A stretch of 64,000 nucleotides of DNA from Tetrapyrgos nigripes (GCA_013368315.1 JAACJM010000075.1:290119-354118); one strand, 5' to 3'. Shown: positions 20,192 through 32,654, counted from the first letter of the stretch. Numbers and translations: made by a program. Notes: generated from the letters alone by a model not told the origin.

Positions 20192-23100
20192 ATGACCAAG
20201 AAACCTCGCGTTGCCTGCTACTGTCCCAGATGCAAGGGTGCTCTGGTAACTCAACAAACACGCTACAATCATGGAAACCACAGTAAACCACCCAAGGAAA
20301 ACTATGCTGCTGACGAAGATGACAGCAATTCCAGTACCACAGAATCGGAACACCCAGATACAGAAGACTCAGACAGAGCTGAGCTGGATGAAGAGGAACC
20401 AGGGACAAGAGGAGAAAGAGGAGGAGACGGGCAGACCAGTGGAGATCAAAATCCCTCTGATAATGGGCGTCCATCAAAAAGACCTCATATGGATACAGTG
20501 AGTACTTAAAAGATCTCGAAAATTTGGCTTATACTTATGCTCTACAGAGCAGTAACCATAGTAGTGATATTGATATGAATGAAAACGATGTTTTAATGCA
20601 CTCTATGCCTGACTTACGAGCCCCATCACCCAAAAACTTTGAACTCCCTCAAAGCAGGCCTGGACAATTCACTTCTCCATCCCCATCCCTTGCTTCTAGC
20701 TCTTCAGAAGAGTCTGAAACTCTTTGTTTGCAAATGGCACGCATAAACTTAGAGTATGAGCAGCTTGGTCATCCTGACAGCCCTGCAACACCCCAGAACA
20801 GCTCTTCTAATGAAGAGGTTCTCCCTCCTCAGCCAGTCGCTCCTACATCACTTTCCTCAATTGAAAGTATTGCCAACACTCAGAAATACATTGAAATTAT
20901 CAAAAACGCGACCTTGGATGATGACATTCTCTCATCCGAGACTCTTGATCGGCTCTGCATTCCTGTTGAAGGCATCATTGATATCTTGGATCCCTATCTT
21001 TGTCTTGCTATTGATATTCATAGCCACCACCGACTCATCTGATAGGACATATAACGCAATACGCACCGCCATCATGCGATGCTTTCCCGAGGCCGATCTT
21101 CTTTCACACTTTCTTGTGAAGAAGAAAATTGCCGAGATCAGTGGGGTTGTTGCAGTCAAAGAAGACATGTGTATTGACTCATGTATGGCATTCACGGGCC
21201 CTCATGCTGATCTCGACGCTTGCCAGCACTGTAGCAAGCCACGTTGGGATCCTAAACAGCTCGAGAAGGGGAAGAAGGTTGCTCAACAACAATTTCTGAC
21301 GTTTCCCCTTGGCCCGCAGCTTCAGGCAATGTGGAGGTCCAAAGAAAATGCACAGGCTATGCACTATCGCCATGAGAAAGCGGAGTTGATCATAAGAGAA
21401 GATGAGCAGGACATGGTGTACGATGACATATTTTCTGGCTCAGAATATTGGGAGTTGCATGCAAAGGCAAATCCAAGTCTGACAGATGTTCTTGTGTCCC
21501 TTTCCATTGATGGTGCCCAGCTTTATTGTAACAAGAAGTCAGATACCTGGATCGCCTGCTACAAGATCCAGAATCTTCTGCCGAAAAAAAGATTCAAAGA
21601 TCTCTCCAGCATGATGGCCGTGGTTATTCCTGGACCCAACAAGCCTAAAGACATTGAATCCTTCATGTTCCAAGCTGTCTATCACATATCGGCATTGCAA
21701 CGAGAGTGAGATGGAGCTGGAATGAAGATCTGGGATGCCCTCACTGAATCTGTGGTAGATTCCCAAGTCCTTGCAGGTTTTTTGCTTGCTGATGCACTGG
21801 GCCTTGTGGAGATGGATGAGCGAGTTGGACATCATGGTGCTCAGGCTTGTTGTCTTAGCTGTCCGATGAAAGGCCGTCATAAGCCTAACTCCAGACACTA
21901 TTATGCTGCCCATCTTCAGCCTCACAACTACAATGTGCATGATTGTAATCATGGGGATATTCCAGATATGGATAAGCTCAAACCAGCCAGTGTGGAGTGC
22001 TATGAGGAGATGCTTGCCATGGTGGTCAGCTCAAGAACAAAAACAAGCTATGAAGCATTGGCAAACCATGTATCTTTTCGGCCCTTGTTCCTGCATTGTC
22101 GATACCAGTCCCAAGGCGCTTCATGTTGGATTTGATGCACATTTTTAAAATCAACATTGGAGAACTTCTCTTGCCACTGTGGCGTGGTCTGCTTCCCATA
22201 TCTTCAACAGACAACATTCGATCATGGGACTGGGCAGTACTCAGGGACGAAGTCTGGACACAGCATGGTCAGTTTGTTGCTGATGCAACTCGCTACTTTC
22301 CTTCTTTCTTCCATCGACCACCCCATAATCCTGCCGAAAAGGTATCCAGTGGTTATAAAGCCACTGAGTACTTCCTTTACCTTTTTGGTCTTGGTCCAGG
22401 CATATTCCATTCCATTCTACCAATCGCATACTATCAGAATTTTTGTTGTCTTGTCAGGGGAGTTCGTATCCTCTTCCAAATCTTTATCAAGGAGTCCGAA
22501 ATACAAATTGCCCATATGCAGCTCGTTGGATTTGTTCAGGAGTTTGAGGAACTTTACTATCAATGGTGTGTTGATTGCCTTCACTTCTGCAGACCATGTG
22601 TGCACACCTTCTTGCATGCATCTCCAGAAGTTTATTGTGTGGGACCTGGGTTATATTCCACCCAGTTTTTTATGGAACAACATCTTTGGATTCTAAACCA
22701 GCGCCTCTGACAGCCATCAAATACTTATGGAAACCTTATAGCAGGGGCACTTCGACATTGCGAACGCATTGCTGTTGCTGCAATGTGTCCTGAACTGTAC
22801 CCTTCAGCTACAACTGGACCACGGGGATCAGTAGACATTGGTGACGAATTTCTCTTCCTTCGTCTGTGGGAGCGCTATCACCTGTGGATTGAGTCAGACT
22901 CCCATGGAACGAGCATTTGTTTGTCAACATCTTTCCACCACTGATTCTGTGAAACATTGGGGTAGACTGAAACTTACTAATGGTCAGAAAGCCCGGAGTT
23001 TATGGCAAGAGTCTTAGTCTACACCAAAGAATATCAGAATCTCTCACAATGTCAAAGTAAGTCTTTTATCATCTCATTGACTTCACTTATGTATTTTTGA

Positions 23101-23490
23101 TATTTTCTTGAATAGCTTTGACTCAACAATGTTATTGAATATGGAGAAGTCCAGTTCTATTTTATGCAGACTCAAGATGGCAGTAGGGATCTCTGCAATA
23201 TTCAAGATACGGGTTGCTTCTATGCACTTGTTTCTTTATATTCCCATCCTGAAGCTGACCTTTTTGAAGAGTCGTATGGTACTCTCTGGGCTTGTCGCTA
23301 TCAGGGGAACCAAAACTTGGTTGTGATACCTGTGAAATCAATTCTGTCTGTAATATCAATGCAACTGCTGCCAAAGCAGCATGATAAGGAGGATGGTCTT
23401 TGGTTTGTGGTAGAAAAGTCTGGTGTTGAGGAGATTGAGCTGATGGGATTTGATGATGATGGAGACAGAGATGGTCCAGATGAGCTGTAG
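20192..23490 (+). pseudogene. Plavaka transposase, broken
   Basis: Exon 1 (20192-20497) encodes CYCPRCKG followed by a His, a C2H2-like finger typical of the family, then an acidic linker. Exon 2 starts at 20548. The catalytic region shows DACQHC, YDDIFSGSEY, LSIDGAQLYCNKKSDTW, VIPGPNKPKDIESF, MKIWDAL, RFMLDLMHI, PRNPAEK-like HNPAEK and EFEELYYQ, followed by the conserved C-terminal ESYGTLWACRYQG segment (23164-23490). The gene is broken by a frameshift near 21015-21030, a TGA at about 21707, a frameshift near 22100 and more frame changes after 22700. Family assignment is firm; the gene is dead. Confidence 0.85.
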
Positions 23491-23819
23491 TACTATGTAG
23501 TACATTTTTTTGTCTTGTATGTACAATTCAGAGTCTTTGATTCATTAATCACACAGTCATCTCACCAATCGTTATTGCAGCTAAAGCAGATGTAGATATG
23601 TGGCTGATATAAAAAAACTTGATGTGATCATCTCCGTCGTCTGGAATGACTCAAGAATACATGGGATTCTATTGTAGTTACATTATTGGTTGATTCACAG
23701 TCTTCAGACGCGTTGACGCGTGTCGATTCATTAATCACATGGTGCTGTTGATATGTACAAACAAGCAACCAAATAGTCGAACTCCAAGCTTCTTCCTCTC
23801 CCCGTCTTTTACTGCCATC
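23491..23819 (+). other. Spacer between the two Plavaka genes
   Basis: No gene seen. ATTCATTAATCACAnnGT-like words recur at 23540 and 23727, possibly duplicated transposase-gene 3' end and cargo-gene promoter. Confidence 0.35.
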
Positions 23820-26150
23820 ATGTACCACCAGAGCTCTAGTAGTGGCAGGCTTCAGAGCTTCCAACATCACCGAGTTGACCAGTCTCAGCAGACACTTTAC
23901 AACTCCAATCAAAACCAATACGCTGGATACTCTATTGGACACACGTCTACTAGGGGCCAAGTGACCCAAAGCATGAGTTTGGCGTATCCATGTCAATTGT
24001 GATAGTGTTGATTATCCTTATTAGAACCCATCTGAATTGGAAGTGTCCCGAATCATCTCAATCGCAACAGCAGACCAGCTTTTCCTGAACCAGCACTATT
24101 GGGAGTTGTGGACAAAGTGCGCCAAATTGGAGGAGGTAGCAAATCAATAAGAGTATGTTTCTATCTTATTTCACCTTTCATGACTGCGCTCATACTTAAC
24201 TTCTATCTTAGGAGTGTCTGAAACGACTTATATCAACTCTTGCTGGAGCATGCAAGCCTTTCCGCAGCTGCGTTGCCTTCCACCGCAGCTCCATCAGAGC
24301 CTCCTTCAACACGTAACCCCAACGTTGCTCAACTACCACCTTGGGTGATTACACCTGTGGAACCACTGGACAAGAAGAACTATCCGCAAACTGTTCAAGA
24401 CCTCTGGACACAATCCAACTGGAACGAAGTTAAGGACGACTCTACTTGCTATGGTTTCCTTCTGGACACCTATGGGAAGGGTATGTTATGTGGATGATTT
24501 TTTTTATTGACTTGCTAATCTCCTGTCACCCAGAGCTAAAAGTGGATCGTCTCAAGACTATTAGTACCTTTTGTACCCAGGTACTAGACGAGGTGGACTA
24601 CTGGCATTTGGAGGCATCTTGTGCTATGAAGATCCTCCCCTTTCCATTGTCATACATATGCTGCGAGCTCATGAAGCATTTCATCGAATTTCGTCTCGCC
24701 ACAGACAATTACAAGGTCCTCGTCTACCTTGGTATGAAGTATCCTGATTGGCTCTCCAAACATGTCACTAGCGGCAATCTTTTGCGTGCGTTTCCTTCTT
24801 TCATGTATTGTCCTAGCTACTTACTTGTTTTCTTCTCAGGTGCTGTCCCATCCCTCAAACGAAAAGCCAACGACACCAGCGATGCAGACAAGAACGAGCA
24901 CAGGAACAAGGAACTGAGCAAGCCTAAGAAGAAAGGGAAGAAAGGGAAGGAGTGTGCCAATGATGACTGATGATGCTGTCGCTGCTGGCCAATCCTCTAC
25001 CTCCGAGTCCCTGCTTTCTTGTACCTCTTCCCTGCCCCCACAAATTCAGATTCCGAACAACATTAAACTGACGCCTCCACACCCGCACCCTCCGAGTCTC
25101 CCAGACAGTGTTGCTCGCCAGATGGTAAGTCAAACAACCTCTTTTTCTTTTCTCGACATTTGCTAACTTTATCTTTACCCAGGGTAAGAAAGCGTATGTT
25201 GTTCAGTCTGGTCCATCGGCAAACCATTGATTTGAGGTGTTATACAGCGTTGATGCATCTGTAGCTGCTCAAGTTACCCAAGGTAAGCAAATGATATATA
25301 CATATACGTCTGTTTACACTTACAATTTCATGGTATCACCGCTCCCATCACAGTGTCCACTGCTGGCTCATCCAGTTCTTTGCCTCCAGCAGTAAAGCCA
25401 GTCAACGAACTTCAAGGTACCCAAGGTAAGAAAATGATGTGTACATATACGTCTGGCTCATACTTGAAATTTTTAGACCCTATCACTGTTTCCGTCGCAG
25501 CTTCCACTGCTAGCGCTTCCGGTTCTTCACCTCCAGCAGCAAAGCCAGTCAACGAACATCAAGTTACCCAAGGTAAGAAAATGATATACATATACATATA
25601 CGTCTGGCTCATACTTCAAAATTTTAGATGATATCACCGTGCCTGTTACATCGTCCACTACTGGCTCGTCCAGTTCTGCGCCTCCAGTCAAGCCAGTCAA
25701 CGAAGGTATGTCTCCCTTTTTTTTAAAAAAGTTAGATTGATAATTGAAATCAATCAGGTGCTCAAATTAGCGACAGCGATTTCAGTGGCAGTTCCCAGTC
25801 TGTCATGCTATCGGTATCTGGCTCTGGTACCAACAGCGTTGACCCTGGCCCTTCTGCTAACGGCAATGCTCAAGATCTGGAACCAGCCCCGCCAGCAGGC
25901 CAGCAATGGGCTAAGCCGCCCGCCAAGGGATTTACAAACAAGTACGCCGTTTTTTTTTGCCTCTTACCTCATTTATTTGCTCACTCTCCAAACTTTGAAA
26001 GAGGCTTATATCTCACTGAAGTCTACTTACCTGAGCACGGTCGCATCACCGCGAAGGACTACGATAAGGTTTGGAAAAAAGTTTCGCTGGAAGTCAAAGC
26101 GGTTCGTCGTCGATTATTTCCGCTTTACTAAATGCTAATCTTGACTTAGG
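23820..26150 (+). CDS. Unrecognised multi-exon gene carried by Plavaka
   Basis: A run of open segments joined by consensus introns suggests a gene: 23820-24000 (MYHQSS..., Gln/Ser-rich), about 24040-24150 (ADQLFLNQHYWELW), about 24240-24480 (NYPQTVQDLWTQSNW, GFLLDTYGK), 24534-24780 (LKVDRLKTISTFC..MKYPDWLSKHV), 24841-24970 (KRKANDTS, then a Lys-rich GKKGKE segment, probably nuclear). A Ser/Pro/Ala-rich part built from repeated exons (25330-25710) and a final PPAKGFTNK segment follow. I recognise no catalytic domain. Exact starts, ends and splicing are uncertain, and a TAA in the second segment suggests partial decay or a missed intron. Position inside the TIRs makes it element cargo. Confidence 0.4.
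25330..25710 (+). repeat. Tandemly duplicated exon-intron units in the cargo gene
   Basis: Three units of about 125 bp. Each has an exon with TCCACTGCTnGC..CTCCAG..AAGCCAGTCAACGAA and an intron with GGTAAGnAAATGAT..CATATACGTCTG. A diverged fourth intron copy lies upstream (25280-25350). Each exon codes for a Ser/Ala/Pro-rich segment ending KPVNE. Exon copies differ at several sites, so the duplication is not very recent. Confidence 0.75.
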
Positions 26151-26702
26151 AATATCGTCAATTGGCTGAGGAGCGCAAGAAAAACGCCTGGTTCGTAGTC
26201 TTTTCTTTATCACCATTGCCGTTCTGATTTGTCACTTTCAGACTTTCGCTTTCCTCGACATTGCAATGCTCATATCGCGACTTCTTTCCTTTTCTTCACT
26301 TCGCCTCTCTTAGTAGGACTTTTTTCTTGGTAGGACTTAATTTTATTGTACAATTGTATGTAGTACTATCCTATAGCACGCAGATGTAGTCGGATATCCT
26401 CGGATATCCTGTATGTAGAACCCAATAATTTCTGACCGTATCCGATACTGTCTGAGGACGAAGCAGCTATTTAAAGCTGCTCAAATCTGATCAGGTCCGA
26501 TGCTATCCGACACCACACGCGTAATCGAGTGTCATAACCAACGAAACCAGTCGGATACAGCCAGGTGCAGTCGGACTTGGTCAGACTGGATGTCAAATTC
26601 TACGGCTACAACCGACTGGAGCCGAGAAGGCCACCATTTCGGTTTTGGTCAGATTCACTCGGTTCTGGTCGGCCCTCGTCAAGGTGATTTTTCACTGGGC
26701 TT

Positions 26703-27115
26703 AACTTATGTCGACCTCGAAAATATTACCACGACCTCAAACTCCCACCCCTTTTCATTGCCACAGCCGGTCTTTGCCCTTTCCGACAACCGGAATGTCC
26801 AGACTCGGTCTGGACCAGATCCAAGAGCCGTTGACGTCAATAACCACGACGTCATGCTAGCGTGTCAAATCGGTCTGCTTAACGCCTTTCTTCCCTCTCA
26901 CTTTCTACCGATTCTCCCTCCCTTCTGCATAACCTGAGTTAGACTACGTGAAAGGGCCTCGTAATTTGCCACGCGAACCAGTTAATTTAGGTCGACTTCG
27001 AAAAATTTACCACGGCTTCAAACTCCCACCCCTATTAAAATTACAATCAAAATGTCTAGACTCGGTCTGGACCGGGTCCAAGAACCGTGGACGTCGACAA
27101 CCACGCCACTGTTAT
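26703..27115 (+). repeat. Direct duplication of about 160 bp next to Plavaka
   Basis: 26701-26865 and about 26981-27115 share CTTCAAACTCCCACCCC-like, AGACTCGGTCTGGACC and GTCCAAGAnCCGT blocks, in the same orientation with a 280-bp period. CpG is retained in both. No gene seen. Confidence 0.6.
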
Positions 27116-28734
27116 CTCTCAACACGTAGCGTCGAGCACCTCTCTGTAACCATCACCATCCGCTCCTCACTGGCTCCTCCTGACTCCTCCAGGCTCCTGC
27201 TCGTCCTTATTCAGTGCCCTCACGTATGCACTATCAGGAAATGCGGCCACGTTTAAAGTGAAGATTTACAAGGATGTAAGCGAGCCCTTGGCAGATCCAG
27301 TTTTTTTTAACATTACTAATGGTTGGCGCTACGCTATGCAGAGGACTACAATAACCTTTACCATGAAACCTTCTGGCTAGATCTTCGGGAGCTTCTCAAT
27401 ATCGTCTACTCAGTTTCTCCGTGTGCTGTGAGTCTTCTCCCCCCTTCCATGCCGCCAAATGTCCCTCTGACTACCCCATCCCTCTGCTATGTCACTACAC
27501 CCAGCCAAACCCCTGAAGTACCGATATTTTTCCTAGTTCTCGTCGCAACTGGGCCGAAAACTTCCTTCAACAAAATGATGAAGGGATAGCTGGTACAGCA
27601 TCTGGAGAAGTTGTAACGACAGATTATTCGTTCAGGGAGCTTCAGACATGGCTGCGGCTATGGGAGTACAGGGTGTTGTTATCAGCGATCGTGTAGCCGG
27701 TATATTGCGTCATGATCATATTCCTTCGGTTTTCTGGACTTTCTTCTTCACTTTTTTTTTTTTGGTAATTGGCGTTGATTGACGTTAACAGTTATTCTTA
27801 GAAAGGGCATTCTGGCTGTCATCATCAACCTCGCTGCAAGGAGTATAGGAGCAATATTCTCAATCACGTTGGCGGATATTGAAGCGTAGGTATGTAGTCC
27901 GTGACAATATGACGTTCCTCTTTTATTGACATGAAATTTGCCCCTCTCTTCCGCCTTTACAGGGTAAACTCGTTTTTTGCGAAGCTACAGGGGACAAATG
28001 TTCGGCCTTGTGAGTCGTCAATCGGCGTCCAGCCTGAGTGAGAACGAGAGTGGAGTGGGGAATGCTGAAGAAAACAATGGGTATGATTGGTATTTGAGGA
28101 TGCCTGTGGTATGACTGAGTGATGATGTACTCTGGAGCAGTGAGTGGTCGATTTCTTCCCCTTTTTCTTTCTTTCTTTTTTCTCCAATCATATTATCCAA
28201 CTCCACTTTCTTTCTATCTTCATACGCCGCCATGATTCACATAATTTCTGTTCACCTTCTGTATCCGGTTTCCCCTGTCATCCTTTTGGCACCAGTAATG
28301 AAAATTTTTATCCCTTATGGCCTGCACTGTGACAGCTTTAAATCTTACCCAACGAAGAAGGCTCTTGAGCACTTGGACTCTCCTTTTAGATGTCGCTGAC
28401 AAGTGCATCAAAATTTTTGTTACTCAATAGTAGTCACCATTCGCTATGTTTTCGTTTTTATCATGCTGGTATCATTAGTGTTATTCCTCCAGACTCTTTC
28501 CTTCCCCGTCCATCAATCTCTCCACTGCTGCATTTGAGTACTATTTGCGTACCTGCATGTAAGTAGCAGCATGGTCTGTTAACATTACTGAATAATCCCT
28601 CTACTTGAACACATAGATACTCAGGAAAAGGGCCTCGTGCCTTGCCATGCGAAGCAGTGGTACCTTTCCCTAGTGAAAAGTAGACTAGGAGAGGATGGCT
28701 GGAGGCGTGAGAATATCCTAACCAAAGATGGGTG
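27116..28734. other. Intergenic, possible decayed gene, nothing firm
   Basis: An open segment at about 27335-27428 (DYNNLYHETFWLDLREL) ends at a GTGAGT donor, and another at 27539-27690 follows a TAG acceptor, which hints at a spliced gene. The reading cannot be extended and no domain is recognised. Confidence 0.25.
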
Positions 28735-28785
28735 GCTTTTGTTTACCAAACAAAAGAACCATCCAGCGCATCCAATGCCATTGAC
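28735..28785 (-). repeat. Repeat R1, short inverted fragment
   Basis: TTTTGTTTACCAAACAAAAG and the following CATCCAGCGCATCCAATGCC match, in reverse complement, the end of R1 copies 1 and 2 (about 3063-3130 and 7150-7226). Confidence 0.55.
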
Positions 28786-28859
28786 CGTATAGCACCTCCC
28801 TTTTCACTAGCCAGCTCCGGTATCTGAATCAATAATCAAATAATTGGCAACTCTGTATT

Positions 28860-29570
28860 CGGAAACCGAGTGGAAGGAATGACATGACCAGGTAATAGGC
28901 TAGTAGTCGGCGGCTGAATTAGTGTGGATGTCCACTGCCCAGTGGACTACTACGCAAGAAGAAAAAAAAGGGGGAGCAGAGACTAGGTGAAAAGAATAAT
29001 TGGAGAAGGAGTGGGCTCAAATTCAACAAGTGACGACCAGCCCTAAATCAATCCGCTTTCCGCCGAGTTCTGGGCTTCGTTCTTGATCTCGTACTACTAC
29101 TAACATTGCTACCAAGGGCAAAGTTCTTATCCTTGCTCTGCCCATGTCCATCTTCAACTACTAGTATTTCATTGGTGAGCACTCATCCCTGGGTGAAGCA
29201 AAGGTTGATGCCAGGAGTTTGCTTACAAGTCTTGCCGTAAGTACCGCCTTCTATGCCCGTTCGTGAAACTTATAATAGCCACTTACCGCCAGTGATACAC
29301 AGGTTAATTCTAGGACAATGACCAGAATATCTGTTTGTCTGTGATTATCACGGATTTACCGACAATCAGATACATTGGAGTACTTATAATTAGATTCTTA
29401 GAAAGCATCGCGCAACGACGTACGCGCTAAAACATCAAATCAGTTTCAGAATTCTATCGCTCGCAGTTTTCTTCGTAATGCCTCCGACTCGGAACACTGA
29501 AGCACTGAATTTTCATATAAGGGCTCGAATTTCGCCAATAACCTACCATTGCCAGTACTGTGCTACTGTC
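28860..29570 (+). promoter_or_regulatory. Upstream region of the carboxylesterase, duplicated elsewhere
   Basis: Non-coding 5' flank of the esterase gene. Parts of it occur as a CpG-depleted copy at 43640-43920 (matching 28860-29120), 56105-56205 (matching 29210-29330) and 57246-57480 (matching 29330-29560). An AT-rich TACTTATAATTAG at about 29380 could be a core promoter, but that is a guess. Confidence 0.45.
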
Positions 29571-32319
29571 ATGAAGGGCTTCAAGTACTCGTTTCTTTCG
29601 TGGCTCCCGCTTTTGCTCATAGCTCAAGCCGCATATACTTCTCCTGGTCTTTCAGCTCGATCCACCGAGAGCTCTTCGAGCAACGATACTCGCCTTGTTG
29701 TCGACCTTGGCTATGCAAAATACCAAGGAGTTTTCAATGAAACTTCTTCCAGCGTCAGATTTCTTGGTCTTCGTTATGCAAAGTCCACAGCCGGTAAGCC
29801 CTACTTCTTCTTTTATGAGTTTCATTCGTGATTTCTGATTCTTCCCTTAGGTTCATCGAGGTGGAAAGCTCCCCAGACCCCTGATGGGACAGCGGGTCTA
29901 CAGATTGCCAATACACAACCAGCAGAATGTCCACAGGCTCCGTTTGGTTCTGCGGCTGGTAGTCCTTTCAGAAATAGTAGCTCAGGTATTCAGAAACGCG
30001 ATCAAGTCTTTACTGAGAACGAAGATTGTCTTTTCCTGAAGTAAACCCTCGTAAATCATTTTCTCGTGCGAATTACTCTAACATATGCATTCTAGTGTTT
30101 ATGTGCCTGGCTCCCAATTCAACACACCAACGCCAGAAGATCTCCCCGTCATCATCTGGATACATGGTGGAGGGTATGTTTTCTAGAACTCTCATGATCC
30201 TCTCCTACATTCGACTGACTCTATTGCGTCGTACCTACTCAGATATCATTTCGGTAGTGCCGCAAATTCCGCTCTTCCTGATACCACTGGAGGCTACGAT
30301 GGTGAAGATATCCTTCGAATTGGCGATGGTCGAGCCATTGTCGTAGTCATCCAGTATCGTCTCGGTATATTCGGATTTCTGGCTGGAGACAAAGTCGCGA
30401 CTGGTGGAGATCTCAATGTCGGACTGCGTGAGTGAATGTTGATATCTGTGTCCATATGCTTTCGAACTAACATAGGTCACCTTTGTGACGTTCAGTTGAT
30501 CAGCAATTTGCCTTGCAATGGGTACAGCAGCATGTACGTATTAATAGATGTCTTGTATCACTGCTTCTAATAACTCTTCGGACTGATAGATATCCAAATT
30601 CACGGGTGACCCATCTCACATCGTGATCTGGGGAGAATCAGCTGGCGAGTTACATCTAGATCTTCATGGGCTTTGGCTCCTTCTGAACAGACGATTTTTA
30701 AAGGCGCTGGATCCGTGCTCAATCATATAATCGCAAACGATGGCCAAACAAATCCTCCATTATTCCAGGGAGCCATTTCGAGCTCAATGTTTCTTCCTTC
30801 GATTTACCACTATGATGATCCAATACCTGAGGTGGGTCACTATGAACTCAACTCTGGCTTCAACATGGCACGATGCGAAATCCCGTAAATCCCCGGCCGA
30901 ATCAAAGGAATTACTGGGGATTTACTTTGGTTTTCCAGCCATACAGAAGATTTACAATCTGTTCATTGAGTGGCACGAAATAAATCCCCGGTAATACCTT
31001 TGTGAAGCCGGAGATTTATGGGATTTTGCGTGCAGTGGTATCCTGATTTTTATGCTTACTCTCTCTTACCTCATAACAGGCAATCTACTCCGAGGTGGTT
31101 GATCAAGCCAAGTATGAGCCATTCTCTAAGATCTGTAAAAAAAAAAAGCAATGTAATAACACTTTTCTTCTCTTCATTAGCTGCTCCGACACACAAGATA
31201 CGTTGAGTTGTCTACGTGAAACAGATCTATCCGTCCTCTCTGCAGCCAATAACCAAATTGCTCTGGACGGGTTCTTTGGAACCTTTATCTATAGCCCGGT
31301 CATCGATGGCACCTTCATGACCCAAAGACCAACGGAACTATTGGCTCAAGGGAAGATTAACAAGGTTTGATCATGTCTCTACAACATTTAGACTCTCTCA
31401 ATCTCAATCCATTATTTATCCCTCTAGGTCGAAAAAATCCTCGCCATAACAAACGCCTTTGAAGGAACCATCTTCACTGACCCAAACACCACTGACGTCG
31501 TGGAAGTTGTGCAAAACTACTTCCCTACCGTGTCCGAGGACACGGCGGCGGAGACAGCGAGGCTGTACGCTAATGCTAATCCAGCTATGTCTCCCTTTGA
31601 GATAGCTGTTCAGATTGTGGGTGAATGTAAGTGACATACGAAACTCGTTGCGTGATTCATCAAATTGACGGACATTCTCGATTTATCAATAATGAAGGGG
31701 AACTGATTTGTCCAACGTATTCTCTCTTAGAAGCATTTCCAAGCAGCTCATACAAGGTAGACACGTTGCCTCATCACTTGCAATTGAATCGCGTACATCT
31801 TAATACTGACTCTATCATTATTCCATCCTCCAGGGCGAATTTGCTATCCCTCCTGCTTTTCACGGTGACGATCTCTTTTATTACTTTACTTCGTAAGTCG
31901 AGTCTTTAGCAAGTAGAGTTACAGTGACGCTTCTAGGAATACTGATGAGTAATGTTAATTGTCTATAGCCTCAGCAGGCCTTCTCCCCCCGTTTTCCGGA
32001 ACGCCGACTTTGATGAAGCATTCGCTCAAACATTCCTCGCATTCGCCACATCCGATGACCTGGATCCCAACGACAAATTCGACGAAACTATTGTCCCCGA
32101 ATGGCCTCTCTGGAGCCTCAACAATGCAATGGAAATGCTATTCAATAGAACTGAGGATTTTGAGCCTCTGATTAAAGCTATGAATACGGATGAAGGATTG
32201 CTGGACAGATGTAGGCGAGTGCTCAGTGCATCATCTACCGCATGAGACTGATGTTTTCTCATTCATTTGAACTTTGCTACAGGTTTTGGAGGAATGTCAC
32301 TGCAGAAACCAATCAATAG
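29571..32319 (+). CDS. Secreted type-B carboxylesterase/lipase, complete, 14 exons
   Basis: Serine esterase of the alpha/beta-hydrolase fold (Pfam COesterase type), likely secreted. Exons: 29571-29793, 29851-30040, 30096-30173, 30243-30427, 30496-30533, 30590-30644, 30704-30831, 31080-31111, 31181-31364, 31428-31626, 31698-31756, 31834-31892, 31969-32214, 32283-32319; phases agree throughout and give 570 residues. The ATG at 29571 starts a signal peptide (MKGFKYSFLSW, hydrophobic core). Visible motifs: RFLGLRYA, EDCLFLN, oxyanion-hole HGGG, nucleophile elbow GESAG (Ser), the acidic residue in FEGTIF and His in AFHGDD. Introns 6 and 13 start GCGAGT and are GC-AG. Intron 7 is long because it contains a MITE. 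Substrate unknown. Intact and CpG-rich, so probably functional. Confidence 0.9.
30875..31029. mobile_element. MITE of about 155 bp inside an esterase intron
   Basis: Inverted arms of about 55 bp: GCGAAATCCCGTAAATCCCC on the left faces the complement of GGAGATTTATGGGATTTTGC on the right, then GGGGATTTA facing TAAATCCCC. It lies wholly inside intron 7 (30832-31079), which is 248 nt against about 45-80 nt for the others. It should be removed by splicing. Confidence 0.75.
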
Positions 32320-32654
32320 ATCAGGAATGTATATGGATCCCAGCCCGGGTAAAACACTCCTCCTCCTCTCAGTAGTATTTAGATCGACCTTCTGGATTCT
32401 TAATATGTATGCTCAAATCATCCTCAAATTCCAATGTAAATCCAATCGCTTCGATTCTTCTTCCATGACGGTAAGTAGATCGATGGTCAGTAGACCAACG
32501 GGAATCCTTTTACAAGTTGCCTATATATTGTATCATCTGCCGCTGGACTCTAGTGTAACCTCTCAAACTTTGGTGAGAATCATACTCATTTCCGTTATTC
32601 ATAAATAACCAAACCATCTCAATCCCTAGGCCCAACCTAGGTTTCGTTGTTGGT
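32320..32654 (+). other. Downstream flank of the esterase
   Basis: Contains the presumed 3' UTR; no gene or repeat recognised. The flank ends where repeat R2 copy 2 begins. Confidence 0.35.

Larger units (their letters stand above)
19931..26702 (+). mobile_element. Plavaka (CACTA-like) DNA transposon
   Basis: 6.8-kb element. The left end GCCCAGTGAAAAATCACC (from 19933) and the right end GGTGATTTTTCACTGGGC (to 26700) are perfect inverted repeats, extended by CTGACGAG / CTCGTC with one mismatch. Subterminal repeats of a GTCGGATA-type word lie at 26380-26600. It carries the transposase pseudogene at 20192-23490 and a second gene at 23820-26150, both plus strand. The target duplication is not clear; TTAA-like bases flank both ends. 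Confidence 0.85.

Noticed and set aside
27323..27690. Possible spliced gene between Plavaka and the esterase
   Set aside because: Two open segments with plausible splice sites, but the reading cannot be extended and no family is recognisable.
31112..31180. Apparent frameshift in the esterase at a poly-A run
   Set aside because: Using the GTATGA donor at 31112 in place of the GTAAAA at 31135 restores the frame and gives the family-typical QANCSDT, so the gene is intact.
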